Source: Glandiceps talaboti (Eukaryota > Hemichordata > Enteropneusta > Spengelidae). From it: a DNA stretch of 50,000 nt. Positions 11,030-23,489 of this stretch are shown here, piece after piece (within the stretch, counting starts at the first letter, position 1; the number at the start of each line of letters is the position of its first letter). Made by a program: the position numbers and the translations under genes. The stretch spans positions 13,700,001 to 13,750,000 of the forward strand of contig NC_135566.1 in the NCBI RefSeq assembly GCF_964340395.1, given 5' to 3'. The notes under the pieces are model-generated. The model made no database searches and had not been told where the DNA came from. It was given only the letters and a program-made list of their open reading frames with translations.

Positions 11030-11230
11030 TCTTCATCTATACACCCCTAGAACATTCTAACCAAATTTCCACCAAATCCACCAGTAGTTTCGGAAATAAA
11101 GTTTTTTGACCAAAAACCACCAAATTCAAACCAAATCTGCCAGTACTTTCGGATTTAAATATCTTTGGCCAAAAATCACAATTTTATCCCAAATCACACA
11201 TCTGTTGGGTAATCATTTTGATTTGAATAA
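11030..11230. repeat. Diverged tandem repeat with CCACCAAAT / TTTCGGA blocks
   Basis: Two or three units of about 65-70 bp share ACCAAATT, CACCAAAT, CCAGTA, TTTCGGA and GACCAAAAA/GGCCAAAAA. The array runs straight into the CAGC/CAGA microsatellite. In many invertebrate genomes such a configuration marks the 3' end of a dispersed element; that reading is an inference. Confidence 0.5.
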
Positions 11231-11242
11231 TTTACCAACAGA

Positions 11243-11267
11243 CAGCCAGCCAGCCAGCCAGCCAGCC

Positions 11268-11323
<56 letters not shown>

Positions 11324-11330
11324 GGACAGA
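11243..11330. repeat. (CAGC)n then (CAGA)n microsatellite
   Basis: A short block of about five CAGC units is followed by about 15 CAGA units, with a CGGA interruption near the end. Confidence 0.95.
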
Positions 11331-11527
11331 TAGGTGGTTCACCATGCTTCACTGAACCTCAGCTGTGCTAAAAATTAAACACAATACGAAAATCCGTTGT
11401 GATATAATGAAAAAAATCTATGATGGTAGACGATTATGTAATTCAAACCAACCATTCGTGATACATTATTGTATATATACGTCTCTCTCCAATTCAACTT
11501 CTATGGTAACATGTAGTATTTCTTAGA

Positions 11528-11727
11528 CTGTTGTTTTTCTCAAGTTAGTGTCTATGGGCTAAATAACTAATTTTGACTTGCCTGTATTTCCCCTACCTTT
11601 TGGAAAGAACGTACCATTTGATAGAACGTATAAGTACTTATACATTGATGTATTTGTAGTATCGGGATTCGTGTGATATTTTCATTAGGAAAACAAGAAG
11701 CTAAGCAATATTGTGTCCCCGAGTATG
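11528..11727 (+). repeat. Dispersed repeat family B, copy 1
   Basis: About 190 bp aligns in the same orientation with 26638-26822. Shared ordered blocks include GTCTA-GGCTAAATA, TTTTGACT, CCTAC, CATTGATG/GATTGATACATTTGTAG, GGATTC, GATATTTTC and AAGCAATA/GAGCAATAAT. It has no ORF. The family is unknown. Confidence 0.65.
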
Positions 11728-12337
11728 GTAATACATATTTCTTTATGTAGCCTGTTCACTGCGCTAGATGCAATGCAAATACAAACACATACAACAAAAC
11801 GCAGTCAACAGCTGCAGGCTATTGTCTAGGTGACTTACAAGCTGTTTTCAATATCAGATATAAATATCAAAGCTAACATATATTCAAGTCTATAACTCGA
11901 GATATTACCATGATCATACCTGTAGCGGTCGGAATCCAATGAACCTATGCGGCATCCACATCACGGACGGGCGGGGTCCAAAGTACGATCATTGCATTGG
12001 AAGCCAGTAGTCAGACTGAGGCGCCTTTACTCATACCAAAATCTATGCACAGTCAAGTGTAGCCTTCAATACATAAGGGAGCCTTCAGTATTTGCAAGGG
12101 GGGGGGGGGGCGGAGGAATCGGGGGGGGGGGTCACATTTTATAAACCTGTTCTTGGGGGGAGGTTTATATTTTGCATTACAATGTTTGGGGGAGGGTCAC
12201 ATTTTACAATCCGTAGTTTTGTGACCAAATTGAAGATTCAATTACTGTCAATTTGTTTTGTGTGTTTAGAGATGTAAAAGTGAGATGAGCACTTTGTTGA
12301 GTGTACCCATCTCACCTATCACTCACACTGTACGTGA

Positions 12338-12763
<426 letters not shown>

Positions 12764-13137
12764 CTAGATTGTGTATGGTTATAGGAGAAAGATAACTTGC
12801 CAGTCTTTTACTATTTGTCACTCTATATGTACAAATATTGCTTTCTAATACAGAGTCAAAATCATTTAATTTGTATGTATACATATAATGGGAATATTGA
12901 TTAACGTTCAGTATATGCAATTGTTATGGGGAGGGTCATGTTCTACAAAGAAGGGGACAAAGGGGAGGGTCACTTTTTACAAATGGAGAATGGGGGGGGG
13001 GTCATGTTTTACTTAACAGACCATGTGTGATTTCCTCCGTCCCTCCCCCTTGTAAATATTGCAGGCTCCCTAAGTCTATTTCAAACCCAAGGTTACTTAC
13101 ACAACGTGATGAGGCAACGTGCGACAGTGTAAATATG

Positions 13138-13149
13138 TGCGCATGCGCA
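13138..13149. promoter_or_regulatory. NRF1-type palindrome TGCGCATGCGCA
   Basis: A perfect match to the NRF1 consensus (YGCGCAYGCGCR) lies in otherwise AT-rich DNA. No first exon is evident beside it, so function is unproven. Confidence 0.35.
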
Positions 13150-13541
13150 TATACAAAAAGGCAACAACACACCAGCCCTTTTTGTTTGATATACCTATAT
13201 TTTTTAATACTGAGATAATTTATACCTTGACTCTCTCACAGTCCCCGGAGCTTCGCTTTACTAAAATTAACGCCAAATGAATTATTTTGTATGTACCGAT
13301 ACCATCGAGTCCCTGTTAGTCAAACGATCCTCCGATCCGTGTATCTTTGGATGTTCGTCACTCCACAATCTACTCGTAATCCGGGAGTATTGTTGTGGTG
13401 TCTACATACCACATGATTTAATGACAAGGCTGATAACAATCAACCGGTGTTGCCTGGCTGTCAACTCGGATCTGTATAGCCATTCTTCGTGCTTATGCAA
13501 CGATGTTGCCTCACTGTATGTAAAAGTCACTGACCCCCGTG

Positions 13542-14340
13542 AATAAAGTTTCATAGCATCTGACAGTAAGCTGTGGAGGGAAGAGCTTTGAGACTGGGAT
13601 ATGTCCACCTCTTGTGTGAGTGTGTGTGAATGAATGGGGGGGGGGGGGTTCTAGAAGGCAATGTTTAGGCCATTCACAGACACTTTCAGACAATAATTTA
13701 CAAACTTTACAAGACAGCTCTAACATGTAAAAAGCAACTACGTGAGGTTGAAACATTTTTGAAATAAAGTTTCATAGCATCTTGAGAGTAAGAGGTGAAC
13801 TGAGGAAAGAACTTTGATTTGAGACTGGAACATGTCTACCTCTTATGGGGGGGGGGGGGGGGGTCTAGGGGGTCTCCCCCTAGAAGCCCTGGAGGTTTTT
13901 TTTACTACTAAAGGCAATGTTTAGGCTATTCACCGACACTTTCAGACAATAATTTGCAAGCTTTACAAGTCAGCTCTAACAATAAGTAAAAAGCAACTAC
14001 ACATATCACACGGTTGACATTTTTGAAATAAAGTTTCATAGCATCTTGACAGTAAGAGGTGGAGGGGAGAACTTTGATTTGAGGCTTGGACATGTCTACC
14101 TCTTATGGGGGGGGGGGGGTCCTAGGGGGTCCCCCCTAGAAGCTTTTGAATTTTTTAAACCAATTTTGGTGAATCTTATTGTTGGTTTAACGAATGAGTG
14201 GCCTGTGGGGTGTTGGAGTCCAACTGGTCCCCCTCCGGCAGATCTGTAGTTTTTTAAATTTGTTTCTATTTAGGCAATTTTTAGGTTATTCATAGCCTCT
14301 GAGATATATATTGCCAAGCTTCGAAAAGCTAAAGTAAATA
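13542..14340. repeat. Three-unit tandem repeat (221 and 264 bp spacing) with G runs
   Basis: Units begin with AATAAAGTTTCATAGCATCT at 13542, 13763 and 14027. Each contains a 'GTCTACCTCTTATG' (or close) block, a run of 13-16 G, a CTAGGGGG/CCCCCTAG inverted pair (units 2 and 3), and GGCAATGTTTAGG-TATTCA followed by CAGACAATAATTT. The third unit decays toward 14340. There is no convincing ORF. Confidence 0.85.
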
Positions 14341-15580
14341 TAACTTTTTAAATAAGTTTTCCATGTTGTAAAAGTGGGTCTGTAATATTGGTGTATAGGG
14401 GCATTGATATTGCATGTATAAAGTTACTGATGTGTTAGAGCACTTTAGGGGGTCATACCTAGTGTACAATAGAAACTTGAATTTGAGTTGTGGTGTCGAT
14501 ACATGTAGTGTCCGAAATAGGAAGTATATTCATCCCTTCTGACAAATTCATACTGAAGAGACTAGAACAATTTAGATTAAGTTCGTTGATAAACTATCTA
14601 ATTGTATGAAGATTACGATAACAAAACCTTCAAGTTCATTTTTGCCCCAAAGTGCAAGATGAGTGAAGCAAGATGAGTGAAACACAAGAACAAATATATA
14701 TATGTACCACAGGTTAACGAAACTGACTGGTCCCTGACATGTGTTTGAAACTGTTTGTCATGATTTGACAAGTGTCCTGGTTGGAGAGGTACGAGCAGGT
14801 TGAACAGTATACTCGAACCTGTGCATCATTTCCCTGCCAAGACATTTTTTTCCTAGCAGCAGTGGTCCATGTTTTTTCCATCACCCACTCATATCCGGAT
14901 TTTTTTCAAGCAACTCTTTTGGCATCTTTTTTCCCCCGAAATCTTCCAAGCCCCCCCCCCCACCAGGTTATCAAATGGTCCACCCCTAAACATGCAAATT
15001 CGTACTTGTTTGTATTCTCAATAGTTTCGTTATAGACACTGGAGGGTGTCTGCGGTCCCGTAAAATACACATTGTGGCCTACATACACATAACACTATTA
15101 CTCAAATTTAACTTTTCTTGAATCCATTAGTGGGTTGTCTTTATTGTTGTGTAGTTAGTTACATTGTATCTGACAGGTATATCATTGACCATAAATTATG
15201 TTCTTGTATGACGTAATTTCGTGTGTCAAATAAAATATACTCTACTCTACTCTACTCTATATATATCACCTCAGACCATTAAAATAATCGTTTACGTTAA
15301 TAAGTTCAATGGTCTTCAGAAGTTGTGGGTTACTGCAGGCAAAAGACGTCACACTGAGAGACATAGCAGTAATCCTTCATACCTTCATGACTCAGCGACT
15401 GTTTCTCTGCCCTAGCTTCGTTCACCTCTTCTCCATGTAGTTTCTCAGTCCCATTATTACGTTGTCTCCTTCTTCTCCCTTCCGTTTCGCAAAACAGGAA
15501 CCATACAGTACGTTCTAGAATTTTCATCCTTCGTTTCTATGTTCTTTGTAGTAACACTTCATACAATTAATGGGGGCATG
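14341..15580. other. Intergenic DNA with C-run and TCTAC repeat
   Basis: No gene is seen. It contains a C11 run at 14951-14961 and a short (ACTCT)n run at 15238-15257 right after AAATAAAATAT. The latter resembles the microsatellite tail of a non-LTR retrotransposon, but no coding sequence of one is visible. Confidence 0.4.
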
Positions 15581-15591
15581 AATAAATAAAT

Positions 15592-15639
15592 GGGGGGGGG
15601 GGGGGTTTGAAAAAATTGAGGGTTCAAATGGGGGGGGGG
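15592..15639. repeat. Two G homopolymer runs
   Basis: G14 at 15592-15605 and G9 at 15631-15639, both on the plus strand. They continue the series of same-strand G runs in 12.1-14.1 kb. Confidence 0.9.
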
Positions 15640-15849
15640 CATGGAAATTCTGATGGTTTGAAAGAGGGGGGTTCCGAAATATTTTGATCATGATTTGAAC
15701 CAAATTAAACCTCAGGAGCGGTCGTTTACCGAGTAAATTAAAACATTTCTCGCGGCTTCGCCGCAATTACTTCACGACAATAGTATTGAGTCGGGTGACA
15801 GCAATGCGAATGTATGCCTTCCAGTGTCTGTCTGTAGCTGTCTCTGTAC

Positions 15850-15905
15850 ATATGTCTGTCTGTCTGTCTGTCTGCCTGTCTTTCTGTCTCTCTTTGTCTC
15901 TCTGT
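15850..15905. repeat. (TGTC)n short microsatellite
   Basis: A degenerate TGTC/TCTC run of about 55 bp. Confidence 0.7.
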
Positions 15906-16239
15906 GGAATACTAATCATGAAAGTATTTGTTCCCTCCATAGTTCCATAAAATTAAAACGTTCATTTTATAGTTTATTTCAATCATTCCCTAGCAAAAGG
16001 CAACCCCCAAAATTAGGAACTAAGCTTTCATTCATGTTTTCGATTCAGAAGCATCACTATTTTTGATTCAACGTGACGTTGAGATTCGTTGAATAATAAT
16101 GTTCCTGGTGATGATGAAACTTGTTCAGTGGTCTGTGGTCAAGGTAAGAGATTGGTGTTAACTTGATAAAAACAAAAGCTCTTCGAAATGCTATATTTGG
16201 GGGCGTAATTTGTCGCGTGATGCATGACGGTAGGTAAAC

Positions 16240-16249
16240 AAAATGGCGG
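16240..16249 (-). promoter_or_regulatory. YY1-type motif overlapping the NCBP3 start codon
   Basis: AAAATGGCGG (reverse complement CCGCCATTTT) is the YY1 core and contains the initiator ATG at 16243. Such sites are common at TATA-less metazoan promoters. Binding here is inferred from the motif only. Confidence 0.5.
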
Positions 16250-19200
16250 ACGCCATCGAAACTCCAGACAAGCCGAGAGCAATGGAAAGTGACGACTCTT
16301 TTGATTTTGAGAGTGTTGAAAGTGGAAGCTCAGAAAATGAGAGAGTGGGAAGAATAGACACAACGAGGAGACGCGATTTTAACGATGAAAGGATAGACAA
16401 ATCTCTTTCAGAGCTCGTGGTAAGTTCCCAAAACAAACGCGGAAGTGGTCATGATAACGTTACCTTTGAAACACACGATGATTTATATGTTGACTGCCAT
16501 TTCTCCACAAACCGCCGCGTCCCTAACAGAACCTTGTTGGCTTCTATGATTCCTCAGTTTTCATGGTGACTATCAAGTCTTATTTTGAATTCCAACACAT
16601 TTTCAGGCAGGCAGAATGGCATTTGCAGGGAGCTTATTCAATATTTGATATGATTCGTTGTATGAACTTGAACTTGAAGTCTGAATTTCCTGCAGTCTAG
16701 CCTAGTCGAAAGTTTGATCTACCAGCTTGAGTAAAAGACCTCTTGTCCTGTGATGTTGGCTTACTGTAAACAGTATTTCTGATGCATCTTGTCTATTCCT
16801 TTGATGAATCTAAATAGTAGACTGCAGTTACAGTCAAATTATAATAATAAACAAATGGAGAATGATTCTACTGAGTGATTTCAACGTGATCTCGTCTATT
16901 CGTATTTGCGTTCCAGGAATTGTAGCATTTGATTCAGGTTAAACATCGGAATGAAAAAAGGCACAAAAACAGACAAAAAAGCCCTCAAAATCACAGCAAA
17001 CGCTACAGTTATTGCAGCTATCATTACCTGTGTCTTTTCTCTGTCAGCGTATTGCTAATGTAACAATTTAATGTCCTGAGTGTACATTGTACATACAATT
17101 CCGATGTCATCAATTGACCTCATAAAGGAGACAATAAAGTAATTATCTTGCCTTCAAGCTTTTGCTTGTTCATGCATGTGACATTTTACATAGAACTAAC
17201 TTACTATTAGTGTAGTTTTCATTATTGATTGAGTTCGCTTGCAGGCCAACTTCTCGTGATACCTTGTTGGAGGACAATCATCTTAACTTAGGTTGATCCT
17301 TCTGACCACATACATGCATGTACTACATGTGTTCTGAAAAGAGACTCAATATGTTGACAAAGACTGAATTATGAAGGAAAACATTTCAAGTTTTTGTTTG
17401 GAACAAAAATTTACTTTTTACATTTAGATACCACGGTTTACCAATACAAATTAAGTTTTTATTTGAATATACTAACTGCATGTACATGTACGAGTGTACA
17501 AACATTAATACTATATTGCTAATTTGTCTTTCTTTAGTGAAATTGATTTTATTGTTGGATTTCAGGGAACCAACACGAGAAGATATGAAAATAAAGCAGG
17601 AAATTTTGTGACAGGTTTTGATGTGATGTCAGAGGTAAGCCATAGTACAATAAGTTGTATAAGGAACCTACATGTATGTAAATCAATCATACAACAGTTG
17701 TAAGTTGTCAGTTCGTTATACATGTAACACCCAAGCAGTTCAATGTATTTTTAGCATTGCGTTTTTGATGTCTTGGTTTATGATCCTCATCACTGCATCA
17801 GAGACAAATTCCATAGTTCATGTACAGTTGACCACTAGGTGGCGGTATGATCAGCCAATTGTAGTTTTTAGAAAGTTTGATGAATCTTTTCTGTCGCACC
17901 ATACATATACATGGAACACATCCATTATCAGCATGGACGATAATATCCATAGTTCCATATCCATAGTGAGATTGAAACTAACGAATGTATTCCATTCTTA
18001 GACTCCTCTATCACAAGAAATTCAGACGGTTCCTTAGATCTTAAGGCTGAGATCAATAGTTCTATGTACGATAAACAAGGCTTCATCAAAGACATACATT
18101 GTAGGACACCCCCCCGCCCCAACAACAACAACAACAAAAACAAAACAGAAACAAAGCAAAAAAAATTCGGCACCAAGTGGTCATTATTGTGAAGTTCATG
18201 AATTAAAAAGATGCATGTACCTATCGATCTGTCCAAGTGACAATGTGAATATGTATATTTGCTAATGACTAAGTAAAATAGCTTGTACATTTCAATAACC
18301 AAGTCTTCATTTTGTTAAACACATGCATGTAAAAAAGGACATTAAATCACTAATTACGTTGGTCAGTTTTTGTACTCTCTAATTTAATTTATAAAACATG
18401 ATTCTTTTGACGAGTCAATGCAATTTAGGTTTTGTAACAATGTAACTAAAATTTAGTTACAGGCAAACATACATGTACATGTACAAATGTTTGTACCATT
18501 CATTTGAGGATGATGCTTAATTAAAGAATAGGTTGCGAAAATCAAAGTACAATTATTGGGAAATCAGTGCCAACATAATGAAAAACAGAATTCCTATGGT
18601 CTGTTATCAAAATTGTGTTTATTTTGTTCGTGTGTTTGTTTGTTCTTAGGAATATAAATCAAAAAAAGAATTGCGTGCCAAAAGATTTGGTATCAAGAAG
18701 AAACCGAATGAGGAAGAGGAAATGGAAGTAGATCTTCCATCGTATAGTACTACTATTGGTAAGTTAATCAATTCAATATGTCCTGGATTATTCAGAAAAT
18801 CCGCCCCAGGTATCGGGGAAATGGGGAAATTTGGGACCTCAAAGAAGAAACTAAATAGGTGCTTAGGGCTACTGTTTAGCAGAATGCGAAATCCTCAGCT
18901 ATTATACACTATTGCAAAAATGAATGAGGTTAATATGAGCAATGTTTGGAAGAATGTTTGAAGAAATAAAAACTAATAAAAAAAACCCATTGATTTATAA
19001 CATTTTTCAAGTAGATCTGACACAATCCACTCATGCAAAAAATTATCCACGCACATACACTTTATGTTATTCCCTAATATTTTTCCTCATTCAGCTGGAA
19101 AATACTTGTGACCTAAGGGTTGTCACTATGAGTTGCTAGACCCCTTAGGTCACTCGTAGTTTCCCTGGCTGAACAAAAAAAATTTGGTGAATAACAACTG

Positions 19201-22200
19201 AATGTCTTTTTCCATTCTACATTTGTATGTTAATTACAGAAGGGATAGAAATACGTCCTGAAGCATTACATATTCAAGGAGTAGATGAAATGACAACACA
19301 GGATTTATTTGACTACTTCAGAGAATTCCAGCCAGGTTCCATTGAGTGGATAGATGATACTTCTTGTAAGTCAAGTCTCTTTTTAAGTTCAGTTCTTTAG
19401 CTGGAAATAAGCAAAAGAAGGACCCTTGAATACAAGAAATCAATGACAACTTAGGTATTTTAGAAACCAAATTTTCCAATCTGTGGCACATTATTTTATA
19501 TTGATTTTAGTGCACTTAAAATAGGAAATGGAGAAAATCCAGTCATAGATGTCAATATCAAATATGTGTATGAGTATTATAACCACAAAAGATGGAGATA
19601 GCTAAGTTTACTGTCCTTTGTATTGTGGTGAACTTTAACCTGTACTAGAAGCCAATGTGGTTAGCTCTCAATATGGCTTGATTTCTCATTTACGTCAATT
19701 TGCTACGTTTATTGTCGTTTGTTCTTTTCTGTTCAGTGAATGATCCCCTCCTTCATACATCTGACCACATTGGAGTTAACAATAACATTCAAACCTCACA
19801 CAGAGCATAGCCAATCAAAATCTGTCTTACATATACAATTAACACTCTAGGATTGAGATTGAAAACAAACAGATCCACCAATACAGTGACAAATAACACG
19901 GTTGTCAACGCTCTGTGGCCAAGCTCTGTTGAAACTGAGTGTTCTGACGTACTGTACCCATAAGTTTTCAACATAAACTGTCTTTCCAATGGTAAAATGT
20001 ATTACTCAACACCAAGGATTTGAACGATAACTCCTGTGGTATTGGATCAGATGTAGGACAGTTGCACTCACTCACTCACTCACAAAATAACAGAATGACA
20101 TACATTTGAGGTAAATAAAGGAATCAAACCATATTCACTACGTCAGATTTTCATCAGATTGGGTTACCTTTAATAGCATTAGCACCAGTAATTTGAATCA
20201 CTCATTGTTGGATGTTTTCTTGAAACCTTTGACTTGTTATCTCCCAAAATATTACTATTCACAGGTAACGTTGTATGGTTAGATCCACACACAGCAAGGA
20301 GGGCCTTATTCGCACTAAGCAAACCTACAGAAAAGAAAACAACAACAACAACAACAACAACACAGAGTACTAAACAAAAAGAAGAACTGCCAAATGAAGA
20401 CGCTAAGCAAGAGGAAGAGGAGGGTAGGTGCAGAACTGTTGACTCTAAACCATAAGTAGCTCTAACTGCAGTGGTTTCAACAAAGTCTGTTCTTAATTTT
20501 GTCTTATTTATGCATTGTGGTCGCTGAAGTATTTATGATCACCAAGTGGTCAAGTCCTATCTATACTTTACACGTTTGCAGTATGTTGACAAAATATAAG
20601 TAATTATAGTCTGTACACAATTCATTACTGTTTATATACAAACATCAATCCAGTGTTACACATTAATGGTCAATAAAGAAGTAATTCAGCTAACCCCTAG
20701 GAATGAAGTGTTTCCAGTGATTGTTTTCTGTATTTTGCAAATGGAAAAGTTAGCAAATAGGAGCAATGATATCGCCATGTAATCTGGTTCTAAAACGATC
20801 TGTGAATGTTGAAACGTAAAGTATGTCACAGAAGTAATTTTCAATTCTCATAAATGAATATTCTGACACCTCCATTGTTATTGAAATTTTCACTATTTTA
20901 CTGTAGATGTAGATGATGATTTCCTGGATTTAGAGCCAAACACAGAAGACAAGGAAACAGGAGAGGTGGAAAGACCACCTGTTAAACAGAAACCGTCAGC
21001 CAATAAAATTGAAGAGACAGGTGAAGTGATTCAAGAAGAGCCAGGGGAAGACAAATGCTGTGAAACCCAGGTATTCAGAATAGCAGTACCTCATCCAAAG
21101 GCTGAGCATCTTCTCCTCCGCCAAGCAACCAAAGGTAAAGTTTGTTTTTATCACATTAACATGAGATGGTGACATGTTCTTGTACATATGTGTGAAGTTG
21201 GAAATGTACACAGTGATGTCCAGTATTGTCACTTACATGTCTCCTGTACCTCAGTTTGTTAACATGAATATACACAAGATGGTGCATAGATTCCATGAAA
21301 AAGATACCTGAATGACTGGATACAAATTTGATTTTCTTTGATTTTCAGCGGATAAGAAGAAACCAGGAGCTGCCAACCGAAGTAGATTTTATATCAAACA
21401 TGGTAATCCAAACTTTGGGGGAATGAAGGGTCTTATTAGTCAATCAATGTAAGTATGCAATAATGTACATTTTATTAGAGATTTCAAATCTTAGTTAAAC
21501 ACTTATCAGCTTTGTTACAAAGGATGTGCATGGTCTAATACTGATGCAGTATAGTAAATCAACTCCTTTTTTTTTCCAGGAAAAGGAAAATCCGCGATGG
21601 CAAAGTGGTTCCCGGGAAAAGGAAACGAAGGAGCGGTAGATCTTTAGTTAGTTACACAGACTTAGATGTGTTTAGTGATAATAGTGACCGGAGAGAAGAC
21701 AGGCGTTATGATGAAGCAGAGGGGGTAGATGAGGAGGAGGAGGAGGAAAATAATGACATTGAAGAGGGGAAGAAGGCTGTTGATTCAGAAGTGGAAGAGA
21801 TGGAGCTGGAAGTTGAACGATTAACAAGACCTGTGCAAAAGAAAAAATTCCGAGGAATGTATGCAGATGAAGTTGAACAACAAATCAAGCAAATTAGGTA
21901 AGACTACATGATATTTACCACCATGCTGTAAACAAACAAAAAATAAACTGAGCTGCGTTAGTAGCTAGGAGCGTCTGAGTTTGTAACAAAAAGTGATTAC
22001 CACCACCCCCCACACACATGTACATGTATATCCAGACTGGGGGATGTCTGTTACAATGGGTTTTGTCCATCCATCTGGCTGTCTGTGCATCCATTTGCCA
22101 GCCATGCAGTGTGTGATTTCATTCAAACTTAGCACAAAATGACATGATAGACAAATATGATAAATATGACATGTAGGCCATTTTTGTCATAACTGTAATG

Positions 22201-22771
22201 GACATGAGATTATATAGTGCAGTTACTTGACAAAATAATGTGAGTTATCAAAGTTCAACTGAATTGTTTTCCTGTCCTGTATGGTATCACAGTCATCACC
22301 TTGTGGAATAAGACAGAAAAACATTAGTTGAATTCAGTTTTAAGAATATTTCCTTCTTGCAGATGACATGTTGTATGCTTTGATCTTTTTGACAGGCAGC
22401 AACCAGTTGCACCTTCAGGAAACCTCAAGGTTGTGGTCGATGCAAGACAAAGAATTGCAGACAAAATGAAACTTAGACTGGGACCAAAAGTTACATACTC
22501 GGACGATGAAGAAATTGATCGCGATATGAATTTTGTTGTTGATTCATCAAGACACTTAGATAGACGACAGATAGAGGAAGTCGTTTCCGATCTTGAAGTT
22601 GAGGATGAAGAGGAAGAAGAACAAGAACAAGAAGTAGTAGTTACACCTGAAATAGAAGGTGATAGAGAAGTTTTGCCAGATCTAAGGACCAAATTGATTA
22701 ATCGATACACGAGCAAAAGACTCCTTGAGAACTTGCCTTCTTTGTCAATTGAAGTCCAAGAAGACGATTGA
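16243..22771 (+). CDS. NCBP3: Nuclear cap-binding protein subunit 3 (NCBP3, C17orf85-like), 9 exons
   Basis: Exons 16243-16419, 17566-17634, 18650-18758, 19240-19365, 20265-20423, 20907-21134, 21349-21448, 21580-21897 and 22396-22771 join in frame at GT-AG sites to 553 aa. NCBP3 binds the m7G cap with NCBP1 and supports mRNA processing and export in the nucleus (family knowledge). Diagnostic blocks are TRRYENKAGNFVTG (residues 63-76), an RRM-like region about 126-187 with GVDEMTTQDLFDYF and EWIDDTSCNVVWLD, then KHGNPNFGGMKGL (306-318), MYADEVEQQIKQI and a C-terminal LLENLPSLSIEV. Human NCBP3 is 620 aa, so this one is somewhat shorter. A Thr run (ACA repeat) and several Glu/Asp tracts lie between blocks. 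The cap-binding WLDD motif reads W155-I156-D157-D158 here. The ATG lies in a YY1-type site. The exon phases and the full match to conserved blocks make the model firm. Confidence 0.95.
17832..17845 (+). promoter_or_regulatory. CTCF-like motif CCACTAGGTGGCGG in NCBP3 intron 2
   Basis: The sequence fits the bilaterian CTCF core well. A related CCTCTAGATGGCGA lies at 33151-33164 in a PHGDH intron. Both are followed by TATGAT, so a shared repeat origin is also possible. Confidence 0.35.
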
Positions 22772-22952
22772 TTTGAAGACAGTGTTTAAAACGGTCCCAT
22801 ATACTTTATCATGTACCAACAAGAAGATAATGGATTTGTTGTAGATATACAGTATCATCTTGAATGATCAAGGAATTCTTACTATACTATCTTTTATTAT
22901 AATCCCTTGAAATCTTTTATTTCTATGTTGTTCACATGCTCGCAAATAGTTA

Positions 22953-23175
22953 CAGTGGATTTCCCCAGACCGAATCAAAGCTCTTAAATGAACTATCAAG
23001 ATCAGTGAGCTTTTACACTGTTTATATCATTAACTAAATACAGAGCCCACACTGTGTAAGTGATGTTTGTGTGTTATCTTTATGGTGTCTATCTCAACAT
23101 GAAACCTTGTGATCAGACTCACTGATCTTGATAGTTCATTTAATAGCTTTGACTCGGGTCTGGGGAAATCCACTG
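22953..23175. mobile_element. Tc1/mariner-like MITE downstream of NCBP3
   Basis: A 223-bp foldback element with about 57-bp terminal inverted repeats starts CAGTGGATTTCCCCAGACC and ends with its complement. TA flanks both sides (22951-22952 and 23176-23177). The CAGTG terminus and TA target fit Tc1/mariner. It has no ORF. It lies 180 bp past the NCBP3 stop and before the likely poly(A) signal, so it is probably part of the 3' UTR. Confidence 0.75.
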
Positions 23176-23483
23176 TAATGCTCTTTCTACCAGGGGATGT
23201 TTGTTTATTCAAAATTATGAGGACCATGCCCAGTAGAGTTCTTATTAGCTTATTTGAATGTGTTTATTAGTGTTCACTGAATAGTGATACAGTGTTTTCA
23301 ATCGGAGTATGTACAATGAAGTACTGGAACATATTGATACAGTACTGAACTTACCCTGATGCACTGATGTAGATTTAGCTATGGTAGTCACAACATTGCC
23401 TACTTAGTGGCAATAGTGAATAACAGTGTATACTTTGATAACGCTGCCAAACAAGTGGTCAGTGCACAATTTTCATTGTTGCA

Positions 23484-23489
23484 AATAAA
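23484..23489 (+). terminator. Candidate poly(A) signal AATAAA for NCBP3
   Basis: This is the first AATAAA after the NCBP3 stop codon that I can see, about 710 bp downstream. Others such as ATTAAA near 23593 are possible. Confidence 0.4.

Noticed and set aside
20010-20110. Second tRNA-like SINE (GTTCAAATCC B-box-like sequence on the minus strand near 20020)
   Set aside because: No convincing A box at the right distance.
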